Positions 23,656 to 35,240 of a stretch of 64,000 nt of DNA are shown here, piece by piece. The position numbers and the translations under genes were made by a program. Location: the NCBI GenBank assembly GCA_907165065.1, contig OU015528.1, forward strand, positions 41,345,515-41,409,514. Reading direction: 5' to 3'. The stretch's first letter is position 1, and each line of letters opens with the position of its first letter. The notes beneath the pieces are model-generated. The model was not told where the DNA came from and ran no database searches. It saw nothing but the letters and a program-made list of their open reading frames with translations. The DNA comes from Caprimulgus europaeus (taxonomy: Eukaryota > Chordata > Aves > Caprimulgiformes > Caprimulgidae).

Positions 23656-23825
23656 CTCAACTGTGAGGTTATCCTTGCTGTTTCTGATGTTCTCAGCTTC
23701 ATTCACTGCACACCTAAATCTCTCCACAGCTGAGACAGGGACCTGAGAGACCAAACTGCTGACTTTGCAATCCTGATCTGTTCCTGGAGAAGACCGTAGT
23801 AGTGTACACTGTTTGGGATAGGGTT
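23656..23825 (-). CDS. Candidate internal coding exon, product unrecognised
   Basis: On the minus strand a long polypyrimidine run ending 'cttccag' sits directly before this 170-base segment, and it ends in GAG followed by 'gtatct', a plausible donor. In the open register (first two bases completing a codon, ending in phase 0) it gives 56 residues without a stop, starting 'PYPKQCTLLRSSPG' and ending 'SKDNLTVE'. It has three cysteines and one N-x-T sequon, and would suit an extracellular or luminal domain. I do not recognise the family. A second register (starting 'NPIPNSVHYYGLL') is open for 40 codons to a TGA at 23703-23705, and would make this a terminal exon with a helix-like end, but no AATAAA is apparent just downstream. 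With no neighbouring exon found, chance remains a serious alternative. Confidence 0.3.
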
Positions 23826-26784
23826 CTGGAAGAAAAAAAAAAAAGACTGTGTAATGAAATATCATCATGATCCATATACAACTTTGATTCTGTTGTGTCT
23901 GCTCTTACAAATACTCAACTTTACCACCCAAGTGATCATTTATTTTGTTTTCCAAAGAGACAAATACAGAAGAATGAAAAACTATTTCTGAGTGTTTATA
24001 TAAACTAAGCAAATCTCCTGTTTCTTTTTAATTAAGAATTATTTCAATGAATCTTCAAGATTTTAAAATGTAATATTGGACTAATATATAGACTACACCA
24101 TATGTACATCCTACCATGCCTGAAACTTGTGTTTTCCTTCTCTTGCTCTTAAGCTTTGTATTTTTTTCTGTTCCCATTTAAAATAGCAAAACATCTACAG
24201 CAGCTCCTCTTACTGCAGAGCATCCTAGCTCTCACATTGGGTGGTCCACTCCATTTTATCTGTCCCACATAACTTATATATTTATGCACCTTTGGTGGCA
24301 AAGTTTTATTTTGATGACACTCAGTGCATGGCAGAGTGCTGAGCATATATTTCTCAAGTCACATAAATAATCCATGTTCATTTACATCAAGCACTATAGG
24401 ATAATGGCATCTGAAGGGATGCTGAGCAGGTTTGCAATGGGCATTACAGATGCTTTATCTCATCACAGCCAGTAGACGTCCACATCATTGAGTCCTGCTG
24501 TAACCACTTCTGTGCAAATGACTCTAGCCTCTGTGATGGTAGTGCCTGCAGAGTTTAGGGGAGATGTCTTCACCATTTTTCCAGTTTGCTCAAGCCTTCT
24601 TGCCCTGTATTCTGCTCAAGCCCATCTCTGTCCTATCACAGTTTCCATATCTGAGAACAGGAAAAGTTTGCACTGTCAAGCTAGAGGAAAGACACAGACA
24701 GGCTGCAGGAGAAAAACAACATGTGACTGCTGTAGCAATATCAGATTTTTCCAAAGTAGCTGATAAGTCCATTCTAACAACGGTATGCAAATCTTTGCCT
24801 TATTCAGAGTTTTCTCCAGTGTGATTGTACATCAAAATTGGCAAGGACAATCTTTGTGTGGGAGTATTGTGGGGGTTTTGAATTAAATCATTTGAATTAC
24901 TTTTTTTTTTTTTTTCACATTATTTTTGTTTTCCAGAAGAGTAAGTGGGGAGACAGTCAAGCTGGATGGAAAAGGTGCTACTGACTCATAAGGATGAGAA
25001 ATAGCCAGCCTTAAGAAGGCATTCTGGATTTATGCTTGCTGATTCATAACTACCTACATACATGTGGAGAAAAAAGTGTGGATTCTGCCCTGAGCTATAA
25101 TCTGCAGGAAACCCGCCTTCCCTTCACAAAGTGAGATAGTCATTTCAAAAATGTAGGAGGACTCAACTTCAACCCCCAGAAGATGTTCCCATGAAAAATG
25201 TTTAGAATAATGGCCTGAAAACACCATCCCAAACCACCAAGTCCTACTTTCTCTACCTTCACAGAGAAGTCCAAAGCCAGTTAAAGCTCAAATTTCCCAG
25301 TTAAATCATCAGGTAAAATAAATGTACTAATCAAAAAAGTAACAGAAGACAGTTATGAAATATGAAAGGCACTAGGGGTTTTGTAGAGAACTGCTTTTCC
25401 TTTTCCACGCAAGTGCTCCTAGATCAGTTCTTTCCCTTATGTCCCAAGTATTTAATTAAGACAATATAAGAAGAACATGAACAAAACCAAGAACAACAAG
25501 AAGACAAATAAGTGCAACACATGTTTTGTTTCAAAAAGACTTAAATCTCTATTTAATCTAAAGAGTTTATTAATTAATTGCATCTTTATATGGCTGCATG
25601 GAGACTGAAGAGGGAAGGTTCAGTAGAGGAAATAAAAGGATTTTGGAGAAAATGGAAAATACTTCTATTCTCACACCTCAAAACTAATTGTGTATTGTAG
25701 ATCATGTGAAACATGAGTAGCTGCAGATCTCATCTTGTCTTACTTCTTATTCCCTGAATATGACTGCACAGTGGACATATCCAGCCTAAGGCATAGTCTC
25801 AGTAGTGTGCAAGATATCCCCAAGCTGGAAATAAAACCAAGATATTCCCAATTTCTAACACCATGGACAAAAATTCAGATACTGTGCCTAATAACCTACA
25901 AGCATGGCCACTGAAACTGATGTCCTTGTTAAAGTCACCTTGTTCCTGGAAATAAGTGCTTTGGGAAGATGATAATCAGGCAGTTTGGTGTTCAAAAATC
26001 AGTTTCAACCATATAATATATGCCCATGGGAACAGGGAAAGTTAAATCTATATAGGCTTAAGAAAGTACTACGACATTATTATATCCTTTTCCAGGACTC
26101 AATGGTTTGAGCTTTCTTGTATTTCTGATTGCCAGAATGAGGATCAGAAAAGGAAAATAATAGCAATGAGAGAAAGAGTTGTATTTAAGAAGCTGAGGTG
26201 CTGAAGAGATTTTATTTATCTTGCACTGGCAAAATCAAGGCAATTATTATATAATTTAACCAGAATCATCCTTCTAGTGAAAACTCTATGAAGCAATAAT
26301 GTTAACAATGGAAAACATTTGACACTGGTGGAATTACAGGAATGAATGAAGCAGAATTTGTCTTAAATTGTTTAAACACAGCGCTGCCATGACAAGTGAT
26401 TACAGAGGGCATAGTGAAGTCTACAGTAAAATTCACAATCTTCTCTCATAGCAGTTTATTTTACTGTTTTTCCAACTGCCCTTCTTGGCAAGCTTTGCTG
26501 GCACCTAGAGAATAAACAGATGAATATCGGGGCAATAATGGCTTCCAGCCATCAGAAGAGGTTGTAGTCAGTGCAGATGCCCTCACCCCAGCAACCTTCA
26601 ATGGGCTGAGGAATGTCCTGATGCACCAGCTGCCTGTCACCCTGAAGAGAATTCATTGTTGGCTGGATGAAAATGCTACAGTTGTAATTGTTTATATACC
26701 CACTTCCTAGCACCTACCCCTCTTCCTGGTGTGATGCTTGCTCTCCCACCAGCCTTGGAGGTCCTAAAGCCTAAGGAACCCAAT
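23826..26784. other. Non-coding stretch, nothing recognised
   Basis: AT-rich sequence with a T17 run at 24901-24917. Open frames at 24488-24824 overlap in two plus-strand registers and one minus register, indicating a locally stop-poor patch. No partner exon for the candidate at 23656-23825 could be identified. Confidence 0.5.
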
Positions 26785-26921
26785 AGGTCATGGGCAGGCA
26801 CTGGCCACTGTCACCTTAAAGGGACATGGAGAGCAACCACCACACACCTCACTGGGTCATGGGAAACACCAGGCACTTCAACGGGACATGGGAATCCACC
26901 AGGAACCTCACAGGGACATGG
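26785..26921. repeat. Degenerate ~30-bp minisatellite, about five units
   Basis: The core 'gggacatgg' or variants ('aggtcatgg', 'gggtcatgg') recurs at 26785, 26821, 26854, 26883 and 26913. Spacing is 36, 33, 29 and 30 bases. Between cores the units share 'caccaggcacttc' or 'caccaggaacctc' type sequence. Related units reappear at about 28284-28360. The open frames crossing it on both strands (26731-26979 plus, 26811-27080 minus) show the repeat as Gly/His/Thr-rich or Pro/Cys/Val-rich peptide. Confidence 0.8.
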
Positions 26922-27237
26922 TGGGTCTGTTCTCTTCTTGGAGTGCTGGTGGCAGACACCTTTCAGGCGGAGGCAGTAAACATCCCTCAGGTACTTTACT
27001 GGTACGGTGGTGTTGGCTTTCAGCTGGCAGACCATGCCGTAACCAATGAAGGTGCCCTTTCCCCAGCAGTCTGTCTTCATGGAAATTGAAGCCCCGGAAA
27101 TGACAGGGAGGTGGGCACAATGAGGCAGGCATCAGCTTCTGAGATTGAGAAGTGTCCTACTGGGCTAGGCTTCCTTGGGAAGAACTCCAGCCTCACAGGA
27201 CTGCTCCAGGCAGCGCGTTGGGCTGAGAAAACCTCTG

Positions 27238-27729
27238 TCAGGCCCTGTATGGCTCAGGGAGCTCCCAGAGGGTTTCAGCCCTGCAGCTTGGTGTGTCCTG
27301 TGGAAGAGGCAGAGGATCTCTTGGGGCCTGCTGAAGCTTTCTTCCACGCACTGAGTTTAGTTTTTCATTGCAAGCCTTCTTGACCAAGGCTGTTGTGGTT
27401 TCCTGCTGCCCACAACCCTGTCCCTTGAGACTGATCTTGATTGATCCTCTGTCCCTGGGCAATCTTGTCCAGAGGCCAAGTTTAACCCAAGCCATGCAGA
27501 GCAGCCACATGTTTCCCCAGGCACTGCAAAGCAGCCAGATCGTGTCTATCTGGTCAAGGTAGTCCCAAAGCTGGCCCAGAGGATAGGGCAGGTCAATGGA
27601 CATGCTCTCTGCACCAATGGGCACTTGCTTCAGGCCCTCAGGAACTACATCCATCCTGACTCTCATCCCATCAGGGAAGATGTAACAGCCAAGGCCACTG
27701 AAGAACAGAGAAAGCATGCAGAGAGCCAT
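27238..27729 (-). CDS. Unrecognised 163-codon ORF with signal-like N-terminus
   Basis: The longest frame of the GC-richer island starts at ATG in the context 'gaccATGg', a good Kozak match. The first 16 residues, 'MALCMLSLFFSGLGCY', are hydrophobic like a secretion signal or membrane anchor. They are followed by 'IFPDGMRVRMDVVPEGL', and a second apolar stretch near residues 63-85 (around 'IWLLCSAWGNMWLLCMAW'). The C-terminal half becomes basic and Gln/Pro-rich and looks less protein-like. A different minus-strand frame opens downstream (27080-26811). I recognise no family for either. A decayed gene, a piece of an unknown repeat or ERV, or chance in stop-poor DNA are all possible; chance or a relic is most likely. 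Confidence 0.2.
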   Translation of the reverse strand: MALCMLSLFFSGLGCYIFPDGMRVRMDVVPEGLKQVPIGAESMSIDLPYPLGQLWDYLDQIDTIWLLCSAWGNMWLLCMAWVKLGLWTRLPRDRGSIKISLKGQGCGQQETTTALVKKACNEKLNSVRGRKLQQAPRDPLPLPQDTPSCRAETLWELPEPYRA

Positions 27730-28283
27730 GGTCAGGGAGAGAACCGAGCATCATCCTGGTCTCTCCTGAGGAAAAACATCCAACACACAAATTGGCTTGG
27801 GCTGTCACCCTGACCAGAGTTCAGGCAGTGACCACCAGGACCAAGTGGCCCCTTGTCTGTCTGTGCTTGCAACGGATGCCAATGTGACAAGCCGCATTCC
27901 AATGTCATGCCTGGCCTTGTGAGAAGGACCTGTGCAGACAGATTTTGAAGTCTGCTGCTGCCACTGCTGTGTCCACCAGTGGACACTGAGACCAGCACGG
28001 GAGCAGGACTGAGCCCTATGTTTTTTAGGCTGTGCCCTGTACTTCTCAGCAAGAAGGAGCTATGTCCAGAGCTTCATTCAAGCTGTGCCCCAGCTAGGCA
28101 GCCTATGACCCATGGGTGTTCTCAAAATTCCCTTGGGGGCAAGTGGCAGCCCACGTTAAAGGGAAATTTAAAAATTCACTCTTGATTTGACAAAAATCTT
28201 AACCACTGAAAATTAGGAGTGTGATTAGTCTAGAATTAGTCGGAGGGACATGACCTATGGGGTTCTCGGTTTGCACCAGTCAC

Positions 28284-28360
28284 TGCCACCTCATTGAAAC
28301 ATGGGAATCCCTCTTATATTCTCACCGGGGCATTGGCACCCTGTCAGGATGTGGGCTGCT
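28284..28360. repeat. Outlying minisatellite units related to 26785-26921
   Basis: Units 'tgaaacatgg' (28295), 'ggggcattgg' (28327) and 'aggatgtggg' (about 28348) recur at 20-32 base spacing. 'cagtcactgccacctcattg' just before or in the first unit matches 'ccactgtcacc' preceding the unit at 26821. The similarity suggests one original array now divided by about 1.35 kb. Confidence 0.5.
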
Positions 28361-29330
28361 CCTCTTGGAACACAGGCCTTCACAGGGCACCTCACAGCCA
28401 AGGTGACTGCGAAGGGCAGTGTCAGAAGCACGGTGCTCTGTTCCACTGGACAATTGCATCAGGCCCTGTGAACTGTGCCCCCTAATCTATGAGGAAATAA
28501 GCAAGTGACTGTACGGCCCCTAATTAAATAAGAAATCACTTCTGATGACCCACTTGGGAACAAGCCACAGAGATGGCATACTACTAAAGCTCATGATTTT
28601 AATACAGATGATCTGCAAAACATTCAGATAACATCAAGAACAACCTGAGGAATCAATAGCTGAATGGTCATACCAATTTCGGTGTGATAAGGCAGGAAGA
28701 ACGTCTACTTGTGAGAGAGGCAGAAGATTCAGACCTAGGCCATGGAATTTTCCTCATCCTCCAAGAAGGTAATGCTTGGACCTTATGGACTCTAATTATT
28801 AAATGGGCAAGAGAGTTCCATTATCAAGACTGGGGTGAGAAATCCATGTTCTCTTGGCAGGGCCCAGATGAATTGCCGGGAGCACTATTACAAGCAGCTC
28901 TTGTAGCATTGCATTGAGCCAAAGTCCAAGGTGTTGAAGCTAGTCCTTGGGACATTCTTGTTACATCCCTTGGTTTGAGATCTGTTAGAAAGTGGGCTGT
29001 GGTGAAAGGAAACTTAGTTTTTATGCAGATACATCATGGGCAACCTGTGGAAATCTCCTTTCCACAAGTACTCTGACAGACTGTTTTGAAAAATGCAAAA
29101 AATAAGCCCTGACAATTAAGATCCTGAACGGCACCAAGTCTTAATCATCTTGGCCTGACCTAGAAGCTGAATGTGTGCTCTGCAAGACAAATGGACTAAA
29201 CTAGTCAAACAAAACAAGACTGTTAGCAGATTTACGGTCCAACCTGAGAGCAAGCAAGCCATGTGAAATGAGTGGTGGTATGCCTGTTTAGGTCAGGGGT
29301 ACGCTTGCAACTTACTTCATGTTTATAAAT
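28361..29330. other. Unassigned stretch before CR1 copy
   Basis: Mixed composition. A 77-codon plus-strand frame (28684-28917) reads fairly smoothly ('LIIKWAREFHYQDWGE') but has no family I know and no exon-like borders. Relics of an LTR element are possible; I cannot support that from motifs. Confidence 0.4.
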
Positions 29331-29600
29331 GACAGGATGAGAGGAAAAGTCCTTAAGTTGCACCAGGGGAGATTTAGATTGGATGGTATGAAAAATTTCT
29401 TCACCAAAAGGGTTATCAAGCACTGTAAAAGGCTGCCCAGGGAAGTGGTTGAGTCACCATCCCTGGAGATCTTTAAAAGATGTGTAGATGCAGTGCTTAG
29501 GGACATGGTTTAGTGGTGGACTTGGCAGTGTTAGGTTAACAGTTGGACTCAAAGATCTTAATGTTTTTTTCCCAATTCAAATGATTCTATCATTCTATGA
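29331..29600 (+). mobile_element. CR1 LINE fragment (3' end), plus strand
   Basis: The plus strand reads 'gacaggatgagagg' and the frame 29319-29513 gives 'KLHQGRFRLDGMKNFFTKRV', then 'LPREVVESPSLEIFKRCVDA', the CR1 ORF2 C-terminus. It ends with two diverged octamer units, 'gattctatcattctatga', at 29583-29600, the diagnostic 3' end. This copy lies opposite to most other CR1 copies in the window. It is truncated 5' to the last approximately 65 codons. Confidence 0.93.
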
Positions 29601-30418
29601 AGTACAGAAGAGTCTTTGGGTCAAACTCCGTTTTTTATTGCATCTGTGTAAAACTGTTACTCACAAGCTCTGCCTGAAAGTTAACTGAATTGGAAGGTCA
29701 CGTTTGGCCTGTGGAAATAGGAATTTAAAGCCATTATAGTTCCCCTGGAAGATTACCATGAAGCTTGCTACAAGTTCTGCTAGTGCTTTTACAGTTCCAA
29801 AGGGACTGCATTTTTTCTGGTGTCTGATAGAGACTTGGCTCCTGTCACCATTTTAATGAGCAGTCTTCTCCTGTATGTAATGACTCTTGGAGAAGCAAGA
29901 ATAGAAACTTTGTTTATTAACTATGCTGAAGACCTTTATAAATGAACATAGTGAGAAGGATCCATGGTACCACTTCTATTCTGCAGTTTCTCAGAATGGC
30001 AATGCCCACTTTTATAAAGGGGGAAGGTTGAAGGCAAAATGCGACGTACAGATGAAGTTTGCAAGTTGTCACAGTATCTGGGGTTGTTCAAAGATGAGGT
30101 TTCCTTTCAGGCACCTCTAGATCAGGAATTATCTTGTTTACTTTCATCACACCAGATGTCACCAAAATAATTTTGATGTTCAGTAGCTAACAGTGTAAAG
30201 CTGTGCCAACAAAATATTTGAAGAGCACAAGGGCCGTTTCAAAAATAGACATGGATCAATAGCAGCAAAGTTCATTAAAATGACAAGTTCTCTATTATGT
30301 TAGGAAAAGGCATGATAGTTTCATTAGTAATAAAAGGAAGAGTTTAAAGCCTACTGTATGAGTGTTTACATTGCTCGTAAGGGATTGATATTTAGGCTTT
30401 TTTGTTGACTTTATCCCA

Positions 30419-30431
30419 GTTGCTAGGTAAC
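30419..30431. promoter_or_regulatory. RFX X-box-like palindromic motif
   Basis: 'gttgctaggtaac' closely fits the X-box GTNRCC(0-3N)RGYAAC bound by RFX factors. The symmetric half-sites GTTgC and GgTAAC flank a short centre. In the RFX family such sites drive cilia-related and other genes, but no promoter or gene is visible nearby, so function is unproven. Confidence 0.3.
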
Positions 30432-33400
30432 AGAGTTGCCTCTGACATGCTAATCTTTAAGGATTGAGATGTAAGAAAATTATATCCAACAACGATATGT
30501 GTAAATGATTGCTCTTTTTCCAACTCCATTCGAGGAAAAAGAGGAGCTGGAAGAACACAGTTTTAACAGTTCCTGGAAAAACTCTGTCAAGGTTAGGGAG
30601 ACCTCCCACTGGTCCCCTCCAGTGAAGTTCTAACATCATATGACTGGAAGAATAAAGTTATTGTCTCACATTCTCTAGAATAGACTGAAACCAGCACAAA
30701 GGCAAATGACTACCCCGTTTGCTCCTCTGTGGTGGGTGCTGGGCTCCTGGTGCCCTACTGTTCTCCCAACCACCTTTGTAACCCCGAGTGCCTTGTCCCG
30801 CCTGCCAATGACAGTTCCTTCAGGCTCATTTCCTCTACCTCCTTGACTGTAGAGCAGAAGGGAGAATTAAGGTAGGTCAGACAGCATGGCTGCAATTTTG
30901 ATCCCTGGTGTCAAGCTGCCAGAATTCAGCTTTGAGATTTACAGGTGAGGCAGGTTGTGGTGGGTTTTCCTTTCTCTGTCATGCTCTGGTGGGTTGTCAA
31001 TCACCCATCAAAGCAGATGAAACAGTGGCAGAAGCAAGTTTTAATGTCATCAAGCACAAGTCATTAACCTTAACAAGACAAGAAGAACAGCCTTCAGGGG
31101 TTATTTGTTATCTCTAAAAGAGAAAGAGGAAATGAAAATGTGGCATGTCTCTGTGGGGTCTGTAGATCTCTGAGCTCATTTCTTTTAGTGCCTTAGGAAA
31201 GGAAAACAAAGATGGATTTCAGCTTTTAGTGCTTTGCTACTAAGATTAATGGTTTTTAGCACTCATAACAACAATATTATTCTTGTAACAATAAGAATTA
31301 TTATCTAATGGCTTCTACATTGTGCTCCCCTTGTGCTCACAGCTTTGGTATATTTGTCACACACCTGCTTGATTGGAACAAGGACAATGAACAGTTTACT
31401 TGACAAATTCCAACTTTCTGCTGGCAAAGAGCAAATGCCTTTATGAAGTAAAGGGATCAGCACAGTATTTTGAGGGCTAGCTCTTCTGTTGATTGCTGGG
31501 ACCTCATTCTGCCCTTTGTTCACATTGTTTACATGACATTTCACCACTTAACTTGCCAAGAGACATCAGAAAAGGCACCACACTAAGGCTGTCTCTGAAC
31601 AGTTTCTTGAAAGTACTGAAATGCGAATTTTGTTGTGTCCTTGTAATTGGTTACAGAAGTCATGTGTATCATTTTTGTTCCACAGACATAGTGTAACTCT
31701 AAGAATTACATTACAGTTACAAAGATTTTTTTAATTCAAATACAAATAATTTTATCATTTGGGTTTTTTTAGAACATCCTGTGTGTGACAATTCATAGCC
31801 ATTTACAAGTAAACAAAAGAAATGGGGTAGGGGAGACTGAAGCCAGTTCTTTTATATTTGTATTTATATGATATTTGCAGGGACCCTTAGCAAAGTACCT
31901 AGAGGATGTAGTTCATAAAGTGCCAAGGCACATTAAGTAGGGTATTGCAATGCCTGTGCTGTTTTACATACCTGGTTCCCAGAGGGAAATCCCAAACCCA
32001 GAGCTAGGCATATACCTCTCCTAAGCAGCTGACATTCATTAAGGTGTATCCCAGCTTTGACTAGGCAATGACATAAAACCAACCAATTAGAAATTGCATA
32101 GAAAAGTATCTCAACTCACTCCCTTTTCAGAAGCTGAGTTTTGACTACAGAGTTAACAGCAAGCAACTCCATCCTCTTGGGAATCTGGAGCCCACATCTT
32201 TGCTCCTACAGCTCATTTAAAGAGCTGGGTAATAAATTACTCTTTTTGTCTCTCTCCCTGCAGGAGTGTGAGGTGAAGATCTCTCATCCCACAGGCTCTC
32301 GCCTACAGAAGGGGAAGCTGGGACTTTGGTCTCTCCTACTGTGCCACAGCCCAAACCTCACCACTCTCCTCAGCTTCTTTTTCTCCTCTAGACCCCCAAA
32401 AGGTTTATTTAAAATGTGAAAACAGCTGTGTCATTCGTGCTCTCAGGGTAGTGCAGTCAGGGAATTGCTGGGCCTATATCTCCAAGGCTGAATGGTCCAG
32501 GCACCTGGAGAAGAAAGTGGGTATAGGGCTGCTCCTGTCGAGGCTGTTGGAGACAGCCCTGTGGGGACCAAAGGACCTTCAAAGTCACAAAATCCAAGGG
32601 CTTTGCCCTGTAACTTTAACTGTTAACTCAGGTCACTTGACCTCCCGACAGCAGGATAGCAATCTGGGGTTTTAATTAACACCCTCCTACACTCTAACCA
32701 GTCAGAGGGTAACCACTGAATTTGGCTCTTTGTTTTGCATCTAATAGGTACTTTGGGCAGGTTTGGAAGGATTTATTTGGGTTGTCATAAAATCTAAGTA
32801 CTGCAAGAAATTAAGAATACATCTTTATTGCTTCCAGATCAGGCTAAAAATACACAAAATCTTCCCAGTTTATAGAAAATTATTGCAAGTTTTCCATTTC
32901 TTTCAAGCTTAACAGAAAAGAAACTAAGTATAAAATCCCTTATGGACATTGTTTTATAATGCATAATTAAAAAAGACTGAGTAGATTCTGCTCCATTTGA
33001 ATTATACTACATTTTTATACTCATATTGACCAAGCAGATAGATGAATAAATATGCACAGAGTGAATCACACATACACAAGACACTACTTTTGTCTAGTCA
33101 CAAATATATCTTCCTTTCAGGTCTATTATTTTCTTTTATACAAAGCTAGTCGGCAAAAATATAGGTTGGTTGTTTGGGGTTGGTTTTTTTTAGGTAATGG
33201 GAATGACAAGGTGTGTAATCTTGAATGATTTAACAAACTGCATAGAGCCATTCAGTGTGAGTCTCCATTGCACACTGCAGCTGATGTAAAATGAAGGTGC
33301 ACAAAATCATAGCCTGAGTTCTTCAGGCTTGGCTTGCAGTTGTTCAAAGTGAAAAGTCAAAGATATCAGTGTTTGGCAGAATGAGGAATGTGGAAAGCAT

Positions 33401-33739
33401 TTTGCCCATTACACCCATTATGATATTGGTAAACATATGCAATCTCCATGACTGCAGCTTGACAAGAGTTGAAATGAAGAATAAAGATATCATTCTGCAT
33501 TATCTGTATCTGCAAGAAATTGACCATTTAAATGTCTGAATTTTTTAAGTATAGAGTAGGAAAAGATATAACCCTGTAACATGTTTCAAGAGATAACATG
33601 CACTATATTTCTCTTGTTTCAATAATGATTTTCCATATAAATCTGCAATACTTTTGTGGAATACAGCCATTGTAATCCTTTAAATTTATAATTTTATTCA
33701 CCTACATATGTATCTGTCCAGATATAGAAATATGTCTGT

Positions 33740-33779
33740 CTATCTATCTAGAAGTGTCTAGCTGTGCATAGATAGATAG
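33740..33779. repeat. Inverted TATC/GATA microsatellite hairpin
   Basis: Arms 'ctatctatcta' (33740-33750) and 'tagatagatag' (33769-33779) are exact reverse complements around an 18-base loop. The two arms are short tetranucleotide runs of opposite orientation. Confidence 0.75.
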
Positions 33780-35202
33780 CCACAGCATTTACAGGATGGC
33801 ATATGCACACGTATCCATCACCAGGCAGACCTGAACCACATACATCTTCTCAAACATTCACGGTAAATATCAGAAACCTGGTAGCCTTGAATCTATGGGA
33901 ACATTCATCATTTAAAGCTTACTGTGTCACCAAAACTTAGTTTTCATTTGAAGTTATTTATTTTAATCACAAAATATTTGCCACTTTTTAACAATAGATA
34001 TAACATTTGTTCACACTATCTGGTGCAAATGCACACAGTGATACTAACCACATATCGGCCTGCTAACATCTTACCTTCATCTTGCAAGAAACTTCTTACC
34101 CTAATAAAGCTGTTACAGAATTCTGTATTTCTCACGGATTCATAGGAACCCAGTAGTACTAGCTGATGGCATTCTTCTCAGGGCATGCTGAACCAAGGTA
34201 TCCAAACCCTCTTTCACAGGAGTTACTATTAAAAGTGCAGTAATTCAGCTTCTTTTTGTAATAATTAGGAAACACTACACTCTTTTTCCTGGGTCTAAAT
34301 CTTGTTTTCGATTTTTGCACTTTCAAAAACATTCAATATTTGTCCTCATTTTTTTCTCTTAAAATTTTACACCTCCTTTTCCTTGGCCTAGGAAGGTCCC
34401 AGTGTGGCTTAGGGTGTCATAGGAGAGTTACAACAGGGACCTGAGGGACATAAAGTTGTTTTATAGGAGGCAGAGGTTTTTGAAGCAGTGCAAGAATCAG
34501 TTGGTGAGCATCATGTTGACCAACATGCTGAGTGATGTTTATCCCAGAGGAGCTTCCTAAGGCACAGTTAGTTCCTGCATTGTAGATTAGTGAATCATGG
34601 CAGAAATAGTAGGTGATGCATTCTAGTTGATGCCAATAATTTACTATGACTTGAAAGGACTAGATTTTTTCCTGAATGAATTGGGAAAGGCTTTTACTGT
34701 GACCTGAAATGTTTTCATGCAAACATAAGACACCTTCTTCGTCACCTGAAAACACCTTCTAAGGCTTTCCAGAAGATGGGGTCATTCATGATGCACTCTG
34801 TACTGTCAAAGGCGCCAAATCAGTCCTGAGTGGCCAGCTGCATGCCAAAACATGAGTTGCACAGTGCCTTTGGTGTAACCTAGGTATTTATGCCAATCAT
34901 CCTTTTTTTGTTGATTACCACTGAAGAAACCTCAATCACCTACTCCGCCACACTCAGTCAAGCTGCTCTGTCAGCTCTCAGGTTGCTAGTTCAAATGAGA
35001 AAGAAAGGAGCAAAGCAGTTAGACTTTATTCATGTGTCTGCAGACAGAAGTACTGAAAATATTTTTATTTTGCTGGCACAACTTGTAAATGCAAGCTTTG
35101 GTGGCTCCTTGGTCTCAGAAGACAGGGCTGTAGTGGAGAGACATCAGATGACTGCATAATGTTATACCAGGGGCTCAGAGGAAACACACAGCTGCTATGT
35201 TA

Positions 35203-35240
35203 ACCCCCGCCCCCTCCCCCCACAAAAAAAAAAAAAAAAA
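35203..35240. repeat. C-rich run followed by A17
   Basis: 'cccccgccccctccccccac' is immediately followed by an uninterrupted A17 (about 35224-35240). The patch is simple sequence, with no AATAAA just upstream. Confidence 0.85.
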
